From Bacteroidales bacterium (GTDB taxonomy: Bacteria > Bacteroidota > Bacteroidia > Bacteroidales > UBA932): DNA of 64,000 nucleotides. Positions 24,876 through 32,935 of the stretch are shown here, piece after piece (positions within the stretch are counted from its first letter, which is position 1; every line of letters begins with the position of its first letter). Location: assembly GCA_016281315.1 (NCBI GenBank), contig JAEEIJ010000056.1, forward strand, positions 182,661 through 246,660, read 5' to 3'. The notes beneath the pieces were generated by a model. It was given only the letters and a program-made list of their open reading frames with translations, ran no database searches and was not told the DNA's origin. Made by a program: the position numbers and the translations under genes.

Positions 24876-25341
24876 GGTGATAGGGTTCTCCTTTCAGGAT
24901 GGTAAAGGCGCGGTAGAGCTGTTCTGCAAAAATAGTGCGAACCAGCTGATGCGAGAAGGTCATTTTCGAAAGAGAGACCTTTTCCCTGGCCCGTGCATAC
25001 ACGGCGTCGGAGAAGCCATAGGCCCCGCCGATGGCGAATACGAGGCTTTTCCCGCCGCCGGCGAGCTGTTTTTCCAGCCAGGCGGCGAAGTCCAGGGAGC
25101 GGTATTCGGCGCCTTTTTCGTCCAGGAGCACCAGCGTGTCCTGGGGGGTGATCTGTTTCAGGATGAGTTCTCCTTCCTTTTCCTTGATTTGCTCGCGGCT
25201 CAGGGCGGCCGCTTTTTTCAGTTCGGGAATCTCCGTGACGGAAAAGGATACGTAATGCTTCAGCCGGGACGCGTAAACGTCCAGGCCCTCCTTGACCCAT
25301 TTCACGTCGGTCTTTCCGACCGTCAGCAGCATCACGTTCAT
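24868..25341 (-). CDS. rlmH: 23S rRNA (pseudouridine1915-N3)-methyltransferase RlmH
   Basis: SPOUT-class methyltransferase acting on position 1915 of 23S rRNA in the assembled ribosome. The ATG at 25341 (MNVMLLTVGKTDVKWV) gives 157 residues, the usual RlmH length; the longer ORF is not supported. The SAM knot region reads FAIGGAYGFSDAVYARA, followed by the C-terminal signature MTFSHQLVRTIFAEQLYRAF ending GEPYHHE. A TACTTTTG -7 box ends 8 nt before the ATG. The histidine kinase gene overlaps its 3' end. Confidence 0.97.
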   Translation of the reverse strand: MNVMLLTVGKTDVKWVKEGLDVYASRLKHYVSFSVTEIPELKKAAALSREQIKEKEGELILKQITPQDTLVLLDEKGAEYRSLDFAAWLEKQLAGGGKSLVFAIGGAYGFSDAVYARAREKVSLSKMTFSHQLVRTIFAEQLYRAFTILKGEPYHHE

Positions 25342-25349
25342 TTCCTGGA

Positions 25350-25357
25350 CAAAAGTA
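25350..25357 (-). promoter_or_regulatory. -7 box of rlmH
   Basis: Minus-strand TACTTTTG, 8 nt before the ATG; CTTG 20 nt further up is a weak -33 match. Confidence 0.5.
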
Positions 25358-25394
25358 ATGATTCGGCTCGGAATTTGCAAGTTAAAGGGCCGGA

Positions 25395-25850
25395 ATGAAA
25401 ACTCCGCTCCATACCCTGTTGGTGGCCGGCCTTCTGGTTCTCGGCCTTTCGGCATCGGCCCAGTCCAAACTGAACGTGAGCACGAATTCCTTCACCCAGG
25501 GCTCCGGAGGCGAGTTTTCCGTCTTCAATTCCATCACCAAGTACCTGGCCAAAGGGGACGCCGCTTCGCTCTCCAGCTGGTTCGCGGACACCCTGGACGT
25601 CACGGTCATCTCCTCCACGCGCAACTGCTCCCGCCGCCAGGCGCAGGAGATTCTGCGCACCTTCTTCGCGGCCAACACCCCGCGCTCCTTCCAGGTGACG
25701 CACAAGGCGTCGGAGGCCAACAAGAAATACCTCATCGGCCTTCTGAGCGCCGGCGGGGAACTCTTCCAGGTGACGATCTATGCCACCTCCACCGGCGGAG
25801 ACACCTATAAAATCCAGGAACTGAACATCTCCCGCCAGACGGCCTATTGA
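25395..25850 (+). CDS. DUF4783-like secreted protein
   Basis: The 151-residue protein has a signal peptide (MKTPLHTLLVAGLLVLGLSA, cleavage after ASAQ). The mature part follows the DUF4783 pattern of small NTF2-like Bacteroidetes proteins: VFNSITKYLAKGDAASLSSW, FADTLDVTVISS, CSRRQAQEILRTFFAANTPR and YLIGLLSAGGELFQVTIYAT. No catalytic residues are known. Its last 7 nt overlap the end of the convergent GH36 gene. Family assignment is from memory of the pattern. Confidence 0.78.
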   Translation: MKTPLHTLLVAGLLVLGLSASAQSKLNVSTNSFTQGSGGEFSVFNSITKYLAKGDAASLSSWFADTLDVTVISSTRNCSRRQAQEILRTFFAANTPRSFQVTHKASEANKKYLIGLLSAGGELFQVTIYATSTGGDTYKIQELNISRQTAY

Positions 25851-28084
25851 GCCTCCAGCAGGAAGATGGCCGAAGAATACCGTGTCTTCAGCACAGGGTT
25901 GAAGCCCCCGCCCATCAGGAAATCACCTCCGAAGGCGCCGCCGTCACCCCACCAGCAACTCTTGTCCACGTTCTGCTCCGTCACCTTGTAGCGGCGGGAC
26001 GGATCCAGGCCCTGCAGGCGGATGGTCTTGCCGCCCACGGTACGGGCTTCATACTGGAGGGCGTAGGTGAACACCACGGCGCGGGAACGGTCCTCGGAAA
26101 CGTACATCAGCGCATAATAGTGGCCATCCAGCGGGGAGACCAGACGGTAGAGGTCGCCTTTGAAGATGAGGTCGCGGTACTTTTTATACGAGCCGATGCA
26201 GCGGTCGGCGAGCGCGCGCTCTTCCGGTGTGAGTTGCTTGGGTTGCAGTTCCATTCCCAGCCGTCCGGTGCAGGCCATATCGAAGCGGAACTTCAGGGGC
26301 GTCACGGCGCGCGTCTGGTGGTTGGGAACGGCCGAGACGTGGGCCGCCATGATGCACGCGGGATAAATGAAACTGGTAGCGTATTGGATGTTTACGCGGC
26401 TTACGGCGTCCGTGTTGTCGCTGGTCCACACCTCGTTGCAATAGCGGAGCGCCCCATAGTCCACGCGTCCGCCGCCTGAAGAGCAGCACTGGACGATCAC
26501 CTCCGGATATTTCTCCCGGATGCGGCGCATCACGTTGTAGAGGCCCTGGGTGTACTCCACGTAGAACCGGTCCTGCTGCGCGCCCAGATAAGGACTGCCG
26601 AAGCTTTGGACCACCCGGTTGCAGTCCCATTTGATATAATCGATGTTCGGGGCCAGCCGCATCGTGCGGTCGAAGATTCCGAAGACGAAGTCCTGCACGG
26701 CGGGATTCGTCAGGTCCAGCACCCACTGGTGCCGGCCCTGGTAGATTTCCCGGCCGGGGCTCTGGATCACCCATTCCGGATGGGCGTGGGCGAGGTCCGA
26801 GGCGGGATTCACCATTTCCGGCTCGATCCAGATGCCGAATTTGAGTCCTTTTCCGTGCGCGTACTGTGCCAGGTAGTCAATTCCTTCCGGGAGTTTCTTT
26901 ACGTTTACTTCCCAGTCGCCCAGGCCGGCGTCGTCGTTGTTGCGCGGATAGTTGTTCCCGAACCAGCCGTCGTCCAGCACGAACATCTCCAGGCCCATTC
27001 CGGCGGCATCGTCCATCATCCTGAGGAGGGTTTCGGTGGTGAAGTTGAAATAGGCGCCCTCCCAGCTGTTCAGCAGGGTGGGATTCACTTCTCCGCCGCC
27101 GTAGACGCCGCCTTTCCGGGCCCAGCGGTGGAGGTTCCGGGAAGCGCCGCCCGCGCCGTTATCGGCCCAGGTGAAAACCATCTCCGGCGTTTCGAAACGG
27201 GCGCCCGCCGCCAGGGGATAGGCGCTCGCGAAGGGGCTGATGCCTCCGATGATGTTGAGCCGGTGGGCGTCGTCCTGTTCGAAGGAGAGGCGGAAATTAC
27301 CGCTCCAGGCCAGCGCGCCGGCGATGACTTCTCCCTCGGTTTCGCTCAGTTCCTTCGTGTTCAGGCTCAGGAGGAACGAGGGATTGTTCCCCTGGGTGTT
27401 CTGCGTGCCGCGGCGGCTTTCGATGACTTTCAGGTCGTGGCCCAGCAGTTCGCTTTCCGGCTGCATTTCCGACGCCCAGGTCCCGTGGCAGTGCGTGAGC
27501 AGGTATTCATCGGCATCCACATAAAGGGACGCGGAGGCGTAGCTGAGCAGTTCCACAGGCTTCTTGCCGCCGTTGAGGATTTCCGTGTGCTGGGCGATGA
27601 CGTCTTCCTTCTGATAGGCGTCATACACCAGCTTCACCTGAAGGCCCGTCACGTAATCCTTGAGGTCGATGACCGTGGTGACGCATCCGTCCTTCTGCGA
27701 AACCGCGTGCCCCGTGTAATAGAGTTCCGTGTTGTGGCTCCCATCGGCGTACTTCACGTGCAGAGCGGGTTCTCCCACATATCGGCCCCCCGTGACGGGG
27801 AAGGTGTTCCCGCGCTGGCCGTTGTAGTCGTCGGTTTTCACCCTCCATTTCAGGAACTGCGCGGGCTGGGCGATCCGTGCGCCGTAGTGGGTGGTTTCCA
27901 GGCGGCCGTTTTCGTGGACCAGCAGCACCAAGGAGCTGTTTTCGGTCTCGACGGCAATCACCTGCTTCTCCACCTGCGGGATGGCGACGGTTTCGTGGGT
28001 GAACTTCTTGCCCTTTTTCCCCTGCGCCGTGGCCGGCAGAAGGGCGATGAGCGCTGCAGCAATCAGTAAAAGTGTTTTTTTCAT
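25844..28084 (-). CDS. Alpha-galactosidase, glycoside hydrolase family 36
   Basis: Retaining alpha-galactosidase, exported. The start is the ATG at 28084 (MKKTLLLIAAALIALLPATA, signal peptide); the track start 24 nt upstream is not needed. Length is 746 residues. An N-terminal beta-sandwich domain extends to about residue 330, followed by a TIM barrel with FVLDDGWFGNNYPRNNDDAG. The catalytic nucleophile Asp is in IDYIKWDCNR (near 487), with CCSSGGGRVDYG and the acid/base Asp in VWTSDNTDAVSR (near 555). A C-terminal beta domain follows. Targets are likely alpha-galactosides of plant origin. It lies 14 nt downstream of a winged-helix-like gene. Confidence 0.95.
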   Translation of the reverse strand: MKKTLLLIAAALIALLPATAQGKKGKKFTHETVAIPQVEKQVIAVETENSSLVLLVHENGRLETTHYGARIAQPAQFLKWRVKTDDYNGQRGNTFPVTGGRYVGEPALHVKYADGSHNTELYYTGHAVSQKDGCVTTVIDLKDYVTGLQVKLVYDAYQKEDVIAQHTEILNGGKKPVELLSYASASLYVDADEYLLTHCHGTWASEMQPESELLGHDLKVIESRRGTQNTQGNNPSFLLSLNTKELSETEGEVIAGALAWSGNFRLSFEQDDAHRLNIIGGISPFASAYPLAAGARFETPEMVFTWADNGAGGASRNLHRWARKGGVYGGGEVNPTLLNSWEGAYFNFTTETLLRMMDDAAGMGLEMFVLDDGWFGNNYPRNNDDAGLGDWEVNVKKLPEGIDYLAQYAHGKGLKFGIWIEPEMVNPASDLAHAHPEWVIQSPGREIYQGRHQWVLDLTNPAVQDFVFGIFDRTMRLAPNIDYIKWDCNRVVQSFGSPYLGAQQDRFYVEYTQGLYNVMRRIREKYPEVIVQCCSSGGGRVDYGALRYCNEVWTSDNTDAVSRVNIQYATSFIYPACIMAAHVSAVPNHQTRAVTPLKFRFDMACTGRLGMELQPKQLTPEERALADRCIGSYKKYRDLIFKGDLYRLVSPLDGHYYALMYVSEDRSRAVVFTYALQYEARTVGGKTIRLQGLDPSRRYKVTEQNVDKSCWWGDGGAFGGDFLMGGGFNPVLKTRYSSAIFLLEAQ

Positions 28085-28098
28085 ATGTGTGTAATCAA

Positions 28099-28677
28099 TT
28101 ATTCCCATTTAACCAGTGAACGGTCCAGGAGGATGCACTTGGGCTGGCCGGGCAGTCCGCCGATCCGGTAGGGGAGCGGGTCGTCCAGCAACGCGTCCAC
28201 GGCCGCGTTCACCCGCGAGACGTTTACGCTGAAATCATTCTCGAAAAGATCTACGATGCGCCTGACGCACCGGGCGATGGCTTCCGGTTCCTGGAAGCGG
28301 CTCACCCTCCGGTAGAGGGCCGATATTTCCTCCTGATAGTCCGCAATCTCTTTGTGCGCGATGCCTTCCGGATGCTTCAGGAACAGCAGAAGGACGGTCT
28401 TGGCCATCGGCCGCAGTTTCAGCTCCTGCTCGCCGATGTAGATGCGCAGGGCCGGAGTAATCCGCACCGGCAGGTACGGGATGGGCGCCGTGACGGCCGG
28501 CGGGGGAGCCGTGCTCCGTTTCCTCAGTTCCTCCTGCGCCCGGCGGACAAAGGCCACCAGGTCCCGCGTCTGCTGCTCTTCCCAGTTCACGCCATAAAGG
28601 GCGCCCCGCTCTTCCAGCAGGTCCTCCGGATCCAGTAAGAACCGCAGCGCCAGTATGCCCGGGTCCACGTTTTCCAT
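28099..28677 (-). CDS. Winged-helix-like regulator candidate
   Basis: The 192-residue soluble protein starts at the ATG at 28677 (MENVDPGILALRF). The N-terminal part is charged with no recognised domain. The C-terminal half (ALRIYIGEQELKLRPMAKTV, LLLFLKHPEGIAHKEIADYQ, ISALYRRVSRF, NVSRVNAAVDALL) follows the pattern of an OmpR/PhoB-like winged helix found in Bacteroidales proteins, where a strand pair precedes 'LLLFL.HPEGI...ei'. It ends 14 nt before the GH36 gene and could regulate or be co-transcribed with it; this is inference from position. A TATCTTTG box ends 5 nt before the ATG. Confidence 0.75.
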   Translation of the reverse strand: MENVDPGILALRFLLDPEDLLEERGALYGVNWEEQQTRDLVAFVRRAQEELRKRSTAPPPAVTAPIPYLPVRITPALRIYIGEQELKLRPMAKTVLLLFLKHPEGIAHKEIADYQEEISALYRRVSRFQEPEAIARCVRRIVDLFENDFSVNVSRVNAAVDALLDDPLPYRIGGLPGQPKCILLDRSLVKWE

Positions 28678-28682
28678 TTCTA

Positions 28683-28690
28683 CAAAGATA
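28683..28690 (-). promoter_or_regulatory. -7 box of the winged-helix-like gene
   Basis: Minus-strand TATCTTTG ending 5 nt before the ATG. Confidence 0.45.
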
Positions 28691-28714
28691 AGCCTTCCGG
28701 GGGAATAAAACAAA

Positions 28715-28741
28715 AGCCGCAAACAAAAATCGTCTGCGGCT
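28715..28741 (-). terminator. Terminator of rpmH
   Basis: AGCCGCA / TGCGGCT, a 7 bp stem with a 13 nt loop, followed on the minus strand by TTTTGTTTTATT. It lies 24 nt after the rpmH stop. Confidence 0.85.
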
Positions 28742-28765
28742 AAGCTTTTGGAGCCCTGCGGGAAA

Positions 28766-28918
28766 CTACCAGCGGTCTTCGTCGGATACGCTGAGCTTCT
28801 TGCGGGCGTGACGACGGCGGGCGCTCAGGACGCGGCGGCCGTTGGCGGAAGCCATGCGGGCACGGAAACCGTGCTTGTTCACACGCTTGCGGCGGGAAGG
28901 TTGGAACGTTCTCTTCAT
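28766..28918 (-). CDS. rpmH: 50S ribosomal protein L34
   Basis: Small, very basic large-subunit protein, too short for the ORF track. It has 50 residues and begins [20 protein letters not shown], followed by [20 protein letters not shown], the universal L34 pattern. The C-terminus has an extra acidic tail (LSVSDEDRW), typical of Bacteroidetes L34. It is monocistronic, with a perfect promoter 36 nt upstream and a terminator downstream. rnpA and yidC, its usual neighbours elsewhere, are not adjacent. Confidence 0.97.
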   Translation of the reverse strand: MKRTFQPSRRKRVNKHGFRARMASANGRRVLSARRRHARKKLSVSDEDRW

Positions 28919-28954
28919 AGTATCTCTTTTTTACTTTATTCGCGTAAGGGACTG

Positions 28955-28985
28955 CAAAGGTAGCAATTCTTCCCGAAACCGCAAA
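28955..28985 (-). promoter_or_regulatory. Promoter of rpmH
   Basis: Minus strand: TTTG (28982-28985), 19 nt spacer, TACCTTTG (28955-28962). A full consensus match, 36 nt before the ATG, at the 3' end of rsmG. Confidence 0.85.
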
Positions 28986-28986
28986 A

Positions 28987-29640
28987 TTATTTTTCAATAT
29001 GAATCACCAGCTTCCCGTCGTAGTAGGAATCGGCGAGCCAGGCGTCCACGCGCCAGGTGTGGAAATGCCCCGCCGGAATGCCGTAGCGGCCCATCAGCGC
29101 GGCCATTTCCGGGTTTACGTCCCCGCCTTTCAGGTAGAGGATGCCGCTGCGGAATTTCCCCTTCACCCAGGGATAAAAGTCCGGCAGGGAAGCCACGGCG
29201 CGGGAGACCACGAAGTCGAAAAGCAGCGGCAGGGACTCGGCGCGCTCGTTCACTACTTTCACGTTCGGGAGCTGCAGCGCCGAGGCTACGGCTCCCGCCA
29301 CAATGGTCTTTTTCCCTACGGAATCGCAGAGCGTGAAGCGGGCCTGCGGGAACAGGATGGCCAGGGGAATCCCCGGAAATCCGCCGCCGGTGCCCAGGTC
29401 CAGGACCTTGGCGGAAGAAAAGGCCTCATACAGGCCGGGAACCGTCTGGAGATAGCGCGCGACGGCGAGCGAATGCAGCACGTGGTGGTCGTACAGGGCG
29501 TCGATGTCCTTGCGGGAAATGACGTTGATCTTGGCGTTCCACTCCCGGTACAGTCCGTCCAGCGCCTCGAAAGCCCTAACCTGGCCCTCGGTTAAAGAAA
29601 AGTCCTTCTTCAGAAACTCTATGCAGGCGGCGGCATTCAT
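28987..29640 (-). CDS. rsmG: 16S rRNA (guanine527-N7)-methyltransferase RsmG
   Basis: Methylates N7 of G527 in 16S rRNA. It has 217 residues. The family N-terminus is LYREWNAKINVISRKDIDAL with YDHHVLHSLAVARYL, the SAM site is VLDLGTGGGFPGIPLAILFP, and FTLCDSVGKKTIVAGAVA, VVNERAES and DFVVSRAVASLPDFYPWVKG follow. The start codon overlaps the stop of the sigma factor gene as ATGA, so rsmG is the third gene of the polA-sigma-rsmG run. Confidence 0.97.
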   Translation of the reverse strand: MNAAACIEFLKKDFSLTEGQVRAFEALDGLYREWNAKINVISRKDIDALYDHHVLHSLAVARYLQTVPGLYEAFSSAKVLDLGTGGGFPGIPLAILFPQARFTLCDSVGKKTIVAGAVASALQLPNVKVVNERAESLPLLFDFVVSRAVASLPDFYPWVKGKFRSGILYLKGGDVNPEMAALMGRYGIPAGHFHTWRVDAWLADSYYDGKLVIHIEK

Positions 29641-30206
29641 TCCACTTCCCCCCGTAACATCATCTCGGAAAGGTGCTGCTTGCCGCGGCGGATGCGGGTG
29701 CGCACCGTATTGAGTTCCAGATCGAGTTCCCTGGCGATTTCTTCGTACTCCAGTTCCTCGATCATATACTTGATCATCACGTCCTTATACAGGGAAGGAA
29801 GCTCGTCGATGTACCCCATCAGGCGGTCGTGCAGCTCGTCGTTGATGATTTCTTCCTCCGGGGTAGTGTCCGTCAGCTGGCCGCCTCCGTCGGGGCTCTC
29901 CGCTCCCGCCTTGTGGAGGATGCCCTCCTTCTTCTGGTCTTCCCGCTGAATGCCGGCCAGGTGGTCCAGCGCCGTACGGGTGGCGATGGTAAGAAGCCAC
30001 GGCCGGAACTCACGGGAGGTGTCGAAGGCCCCCAGGGCGGAGAACGCCTTCTGGAAGCTCTCCAGCACCACGTCGTCTACATCGGCCTTCCAGCGGAAAT
30101 AGCCGCTCACACGTCCGCGGACGGACTTTTCGTAAATCTGATAAAGCTGCCGATAGGCGACCTGGTCACCGGCGATGGCGCGTTGGATGATTTCTTTTTC
30201 TTCCAT
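29637..30206 (-). CDS. RNA polymerase ECF-type sigma factor
   Basis: Sigma-70 family, extracytoplasmic-function size (189 residues from the ATG at 30206, MEEKEIIQRAIAGD). Region 2 is YQIYEKSVRGRVSGYF, then DVDDVVLESFQKAFSALGAF and REFRPWLLTIATRTALDHLA. A charged linker (PDGGGQLTDTTPEEEI) follows, and region 4 is LPSLYKDVMIKYMIEELEYE then IARELDLELNTVRTRIRRGK. There is no adjacent anti-sigma gene. It begins 1 nt after the polA stop and overlaps rsmG by 4 nt, so it is expressed with polA. Confidence 0.93.
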   Translation of the reverse strand: MEEKEIIQRAIAGDQVAYRQLYQIYEKSVRGRVSGYFRWKADVDDVVLESFQKAFSALGAFDTSREFRPWLLTIATRTALDHLAGIQREDQKKEGILHKAGAESPDGGGQLTDTTPEEEIINDELHDRLMGYIDELPSLYKDVMIKYMIEELEYEEIARELDLELNTVRTRIRRGKQHLSEMMLRGEVE

Positions 30207-30207
30207 A

Positions 30208-32877
30208 TCAGTGGGCTTCCAGCCAGTTGGCTCCGGCGCTGCAGTCCACCGTGAGGGGGACCGATAGCTTGATAACATTTTCCATCACTTCTTTCACCAG
30301 GCGGGAAAGGGCGGGCACTTCCTCCGGCAGGGCGTCGAAGAGCAGTTCGTCGTGGATCTGCAGGACCATCTTGCTGCGCAGGCCTTCTTCCTTCAGCCGG
30401 GCGGCGACGCCGATCATCGCGAGTTTGATGATATCGGCCGATGTCCCCTGGATGGGCGCATTCACCGCATTCCGTTCCGCCAGGGCGCGGACGGTGGCGT
30501 TCCGGGCCGATATGTCCGGGAGGTACCGGCGCCGGCCGAAGAGGGTCTCCACATAGCCGTTTTCCCGCGCGAAGGCGATGCTGTCGTCGATGAAGCTGCG
30601 GATGGCGGGGAAGGAGGCGAAGTAGCCTTCGATGAGTTCCTTGGCGGCGCTGCGGGAGAGATGCAGCCGTTGCGCGAGGCCGAAGGAGGAGATGCCATAC
30701 ATAATGCCGAAGTTGGCGGTCTTGGCCATCGTGCGTTGCTCACGCGTGACTGCCTCCACCGGAACGCGGAAGATCTTGGCAGCCGTGGCGGCGTGGACGT
30801 CCACCCCGTCGCGGAAAGCCTGCACCAGGTGCGCGTCGCAGCTCAGATGGGCCATAATGCGCAGTTCAATCTGGGAATAGTCGGCGCTCACGATCACACC
30901 CTCCGGCGTGCCGGGCACGAAAGCCTTGCGGATTTCCTTGCCGCGCTCGGTGCGTACGGGGATGTTCTGCAGGTTGGGGTTCGAACTGGAGAGCCTGCCG
31001 GTAGCTGTGAGCGCTTGGTTGAACGTGGTGTGCACGCGGCCGTCCCGCTCGGAAATGTAGCCGGGGAAAGGCTCGATATAGGTGGAGAGCAGTTTTTTCA
31101 CTGCCCGGAATTCCAGGATTTCATCCACGATGGGATGGCGGTCGGCGATGGCGAGGAGCGTGGCTTCGTCCGTGGAATACTGTCCTTTAGCCCCGCCCTT
31201 CTTGGCTTTCGGGTCCAGTTTCAGTTTGTCGAAGAGCAGGTCTCCTACCTGCTTGGGGGAGGAGATGTTCAGCTCCGGTTCCCCGGCGAGGCTGCGGATG
31301 CGGGCTTCGCGCTCGGAGAGTTCTCGGCGTAGCCCGTCGGCAAACACTTTCAGCTGTGAGAGGTCCACCTTCACGCCGTCGCGCTCCATCCGGGCGAGGA
31401 CCTTCGCCAGCGGTTCCTCCATCTGGTCGTAGAAGGCCGGAAGTTCTTCCCGCAGTTTGTCGCCCAAAGGAATCAGGATGGCGGCTTCCAGCAGGTTCGG
31501 GGTATCCTCTTCCTCGGGTGCTTCGTCAAAGAGCGAGCCCGTGGTGGCGGTTTCCGGGGCCGATGCTTCCAGATTGACGCCCAGATAGTACTGGGCAAGC
31601 GCCGGCAGCTCGTGGCTTCGCTCGGGATTCAGCACGTAGTGCATCAGCTGGATGTCCCACCAGTGGCCGTTCAGGGCGATGCTTTCCTCGGCGAGGCGGC
31701 CCCAGGCCCGTTTAAGGTCCGTACCGTATTTCGCCACGGCTTCGTCTTCCAGGATGGATTCGGCCTGGCTGAGCGGCATTTTGGCAACTTTGCCGTCCGA
31801 GGATAGCAAAATGGCGTTTCCGCTGAGAATCAATCCTACTTTTCCGCTCTTTTCAGCCGCCTCTATCACTTCTTCCGCCGGAGACAGTTTGTCCGGCGTG
31901 GGAATTGTTTCCGCTGCGGGGGTGCCGCGCCCTTCGGTCGCTGAAAAGAAGGCCGATGCTCCCTCAGGGGCGGCAGCCCCCGCAGCGGAAACCGGCGCCG
32001 CAGCCGCAAGATGGCCGTCCAGGTATTTGCGGAGCGAGGCGAATTCGTAAAAACTGAACAGTTCCGCCAATTTGGGCTGGAACTGCCCGGTATAACGCAT
32101 CTCTTCCAGACCGACCGGAAGATGCATATCCGTCCTGATGGTCACAAGGGCCTTGGAAAGGGCTATATGGGGCTGGGCTTCCCGGAACTGTTCCTGCTGG
32201 CGGGGAGAGAGTTCCTCCAGATGGGCGTAGATATTCTCCACGCTGCCGTATTTGGCGATGAGCTTGGCGGCGCCCACTTCTCCTACGCCTTTCACGCCGG
32301 GAACGTTGTCGGCGGTGTCGCCGCAGATAGCCAGCATATCAACGACCTGCGCAGGAGACGAGATGCCCCATTTTTCGCACAGGGAGGCGGCGGTGACGAG
32401 TTCGGCTTCGGCCCCGCTCTTGCCGGGTTTGAGCTGGAAGGCGTGCGGGCCGATGAGCTGCCCGTAATCCTTGTCCGGGGTCACCATATAGACGTCCAGT
32501 TTGTCGGAGGCGAACTGCGTGGCGGCCGATCCCAATACGTCATCGGCCTCGAAACCCATTACCATCAGCACCGGAATGTTCATCGCCTGCACCAGCTCCG
32601 TGAGCGGCTGCAGGGAATCGATGATGAGCTGCGGGGTAGGGGGACGCGTCCCTTTGTAGGCGGGGTACATCTCATTGCGGAACGTCCCGCCCGGCGGATC
32701 GAAGGCCACGGCGATGTGCGTGGGCTGCTCCCGCTCGATCATCTCCAGCAGGTACTTCGTGAACCCGTAGAGGATGGACATATCGGCCCCCTTGGCGTTG
32801 ATCATCGGCCTGCGCAGGAAGGCGTAGTACATCTTGAACACCAGAGCGTGCCCGTCTATGAGGAAGAGTTTATCCAT
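30208..32877 (-). CDS. polA: DNA polymerase I
   Basis: Fills gaps and removes RNA primers. The real start is the ATG at 32877 (MDKLFLIDGHALVFKMYYAF); the 40 upstream codons in the track are spurious. It has 889 residues: a 5'-nuclease domain (about 1-290, with GFEADDVLGSAAT), then a linker containing element B, then a degenerate 3'-5' exonuclease domain lacking the FDTET motif. The polymerase domain has motif A (SADYSQIELRIMAHL), motif B (KTANFGIMYGISSFGLAQRL) and motif C (LQIHDELLFDAL). A TAACTTTG box ends 6 nt before the ATG. Confidence 0.97.
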   Translation of the reverse strand: MDKLFLIDGHALVFKMYYAFLRRPMINAKGADMSILYGFTKYLLEMIEREQPTHIAVAFDPPGGTFRNEMYPAYKGTRPPTPQLIIDSLQPLTELVQAMNIPVLMVMGFEADDVLGSAATQFASDKLDVYMVTPDKDYGQLIGPHAFQLKPGKSGAEAELVTAASLCEKWGISSPAQVVDMLAICGDTADNVPGVKGVGEVGAAKLIAKYGSVENIYAHLEELSPRQQEQFREAQPHIALSKALVTIRTDMHLPVGLEEMRYTGQFQPKLAELFSFYEFASLRKYLDGHLAAAAPVSAAGAAAPEGASAFFSATEGRGTPAAETIPTPDKLSPAEEVIEAAEKSGKVGLILSGNAILLSSDGKVAKMPLSQAESILEDEAVAKYGTDLKRAWGRLAEESIALNGHWWDIQLMHYVLNPERSHELPALAQYYLGVNLEASAPETATTGSLFDEAPEEEDTPNLLEAAILIPLGDKLREELPAFYDQMEEPLAKVLARMERDGVKVDLSQLKVFADGLRRELSEREARIRSLAGEPELNISSPKQVGDLLFDKLKLDPKAKKGGAKGQYSTDEATLLAIADRHPIVDEILEFRAVKKLLSTYIEPFPGYISERDGRVHTTFNQALTATGRLSSSNPNLQNIPVRTERGKEIRKAFVPGTPEGVIVSADYSQIELRIMAHLSCDAHLVQAFRDGVDVHAATAAKIFRVPVEAVTREQRTMAKTANFGIMYGISSFGLAQRLHLSRSAAKELIEGYFASFPAIRSFIDDSIAFARENGYVETLFGRRRYLPDISARNATVRALAERNAVNAPIQGTSADIIKLAMIGVAARLKEEGLRSKMVLQIHDELLFDALPEEVPALSRLVKEVMENVIKLSVPLTVDCSAGANWLEAH
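31907..31992 (-). repeat. Palindromic element B (family I), in frame inside polA
   Basis: An 86 bp element. Arms GTTTCCGCTGCGGGGG.. and ..CCCCCGCAGCGGAAAC pair over about 22 bp. In the sense direction the core begins AGGGAGCATCGGCCTTCTTT and ends GCGACCGA, the same as element A. It is translated without a stop as part of the linker after the 5'-nuclease domain (about residues 296-324; GASAFFSATEG is the core peptide). Confidence 0.87.
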
Positions 32878-32883
32878 AGGGCC

Positions 32884-32891
32884 CAAAGTTA
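32884..32891 (-). promoter_or_regulatory. -7 box of polA
   Basis: Minus-strand TAACTTTG, ending 6 nt before the polA ATG. Confidence 0.5.
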
Positions 32892-32903
32892 CGAAAAAAA
32901 ACC

Positions 32904-32911
32904 TATATTTG
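32904..32911 (+). promoter_or_regulatory. -7 box of the GH127 gene
   Basis: TATATTTG, 24 nt before the ATG. Divergent from the polA -7 box, only 12 nt away. Confidence 0.5.
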
Positions 32912-32935
32912 TATGGCATATAGGATAACCACAAA

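Noticed and set aside
26606-28069. 487-residue plus-strand ORF
   Set aside because: Shadow of the GH36 gene.
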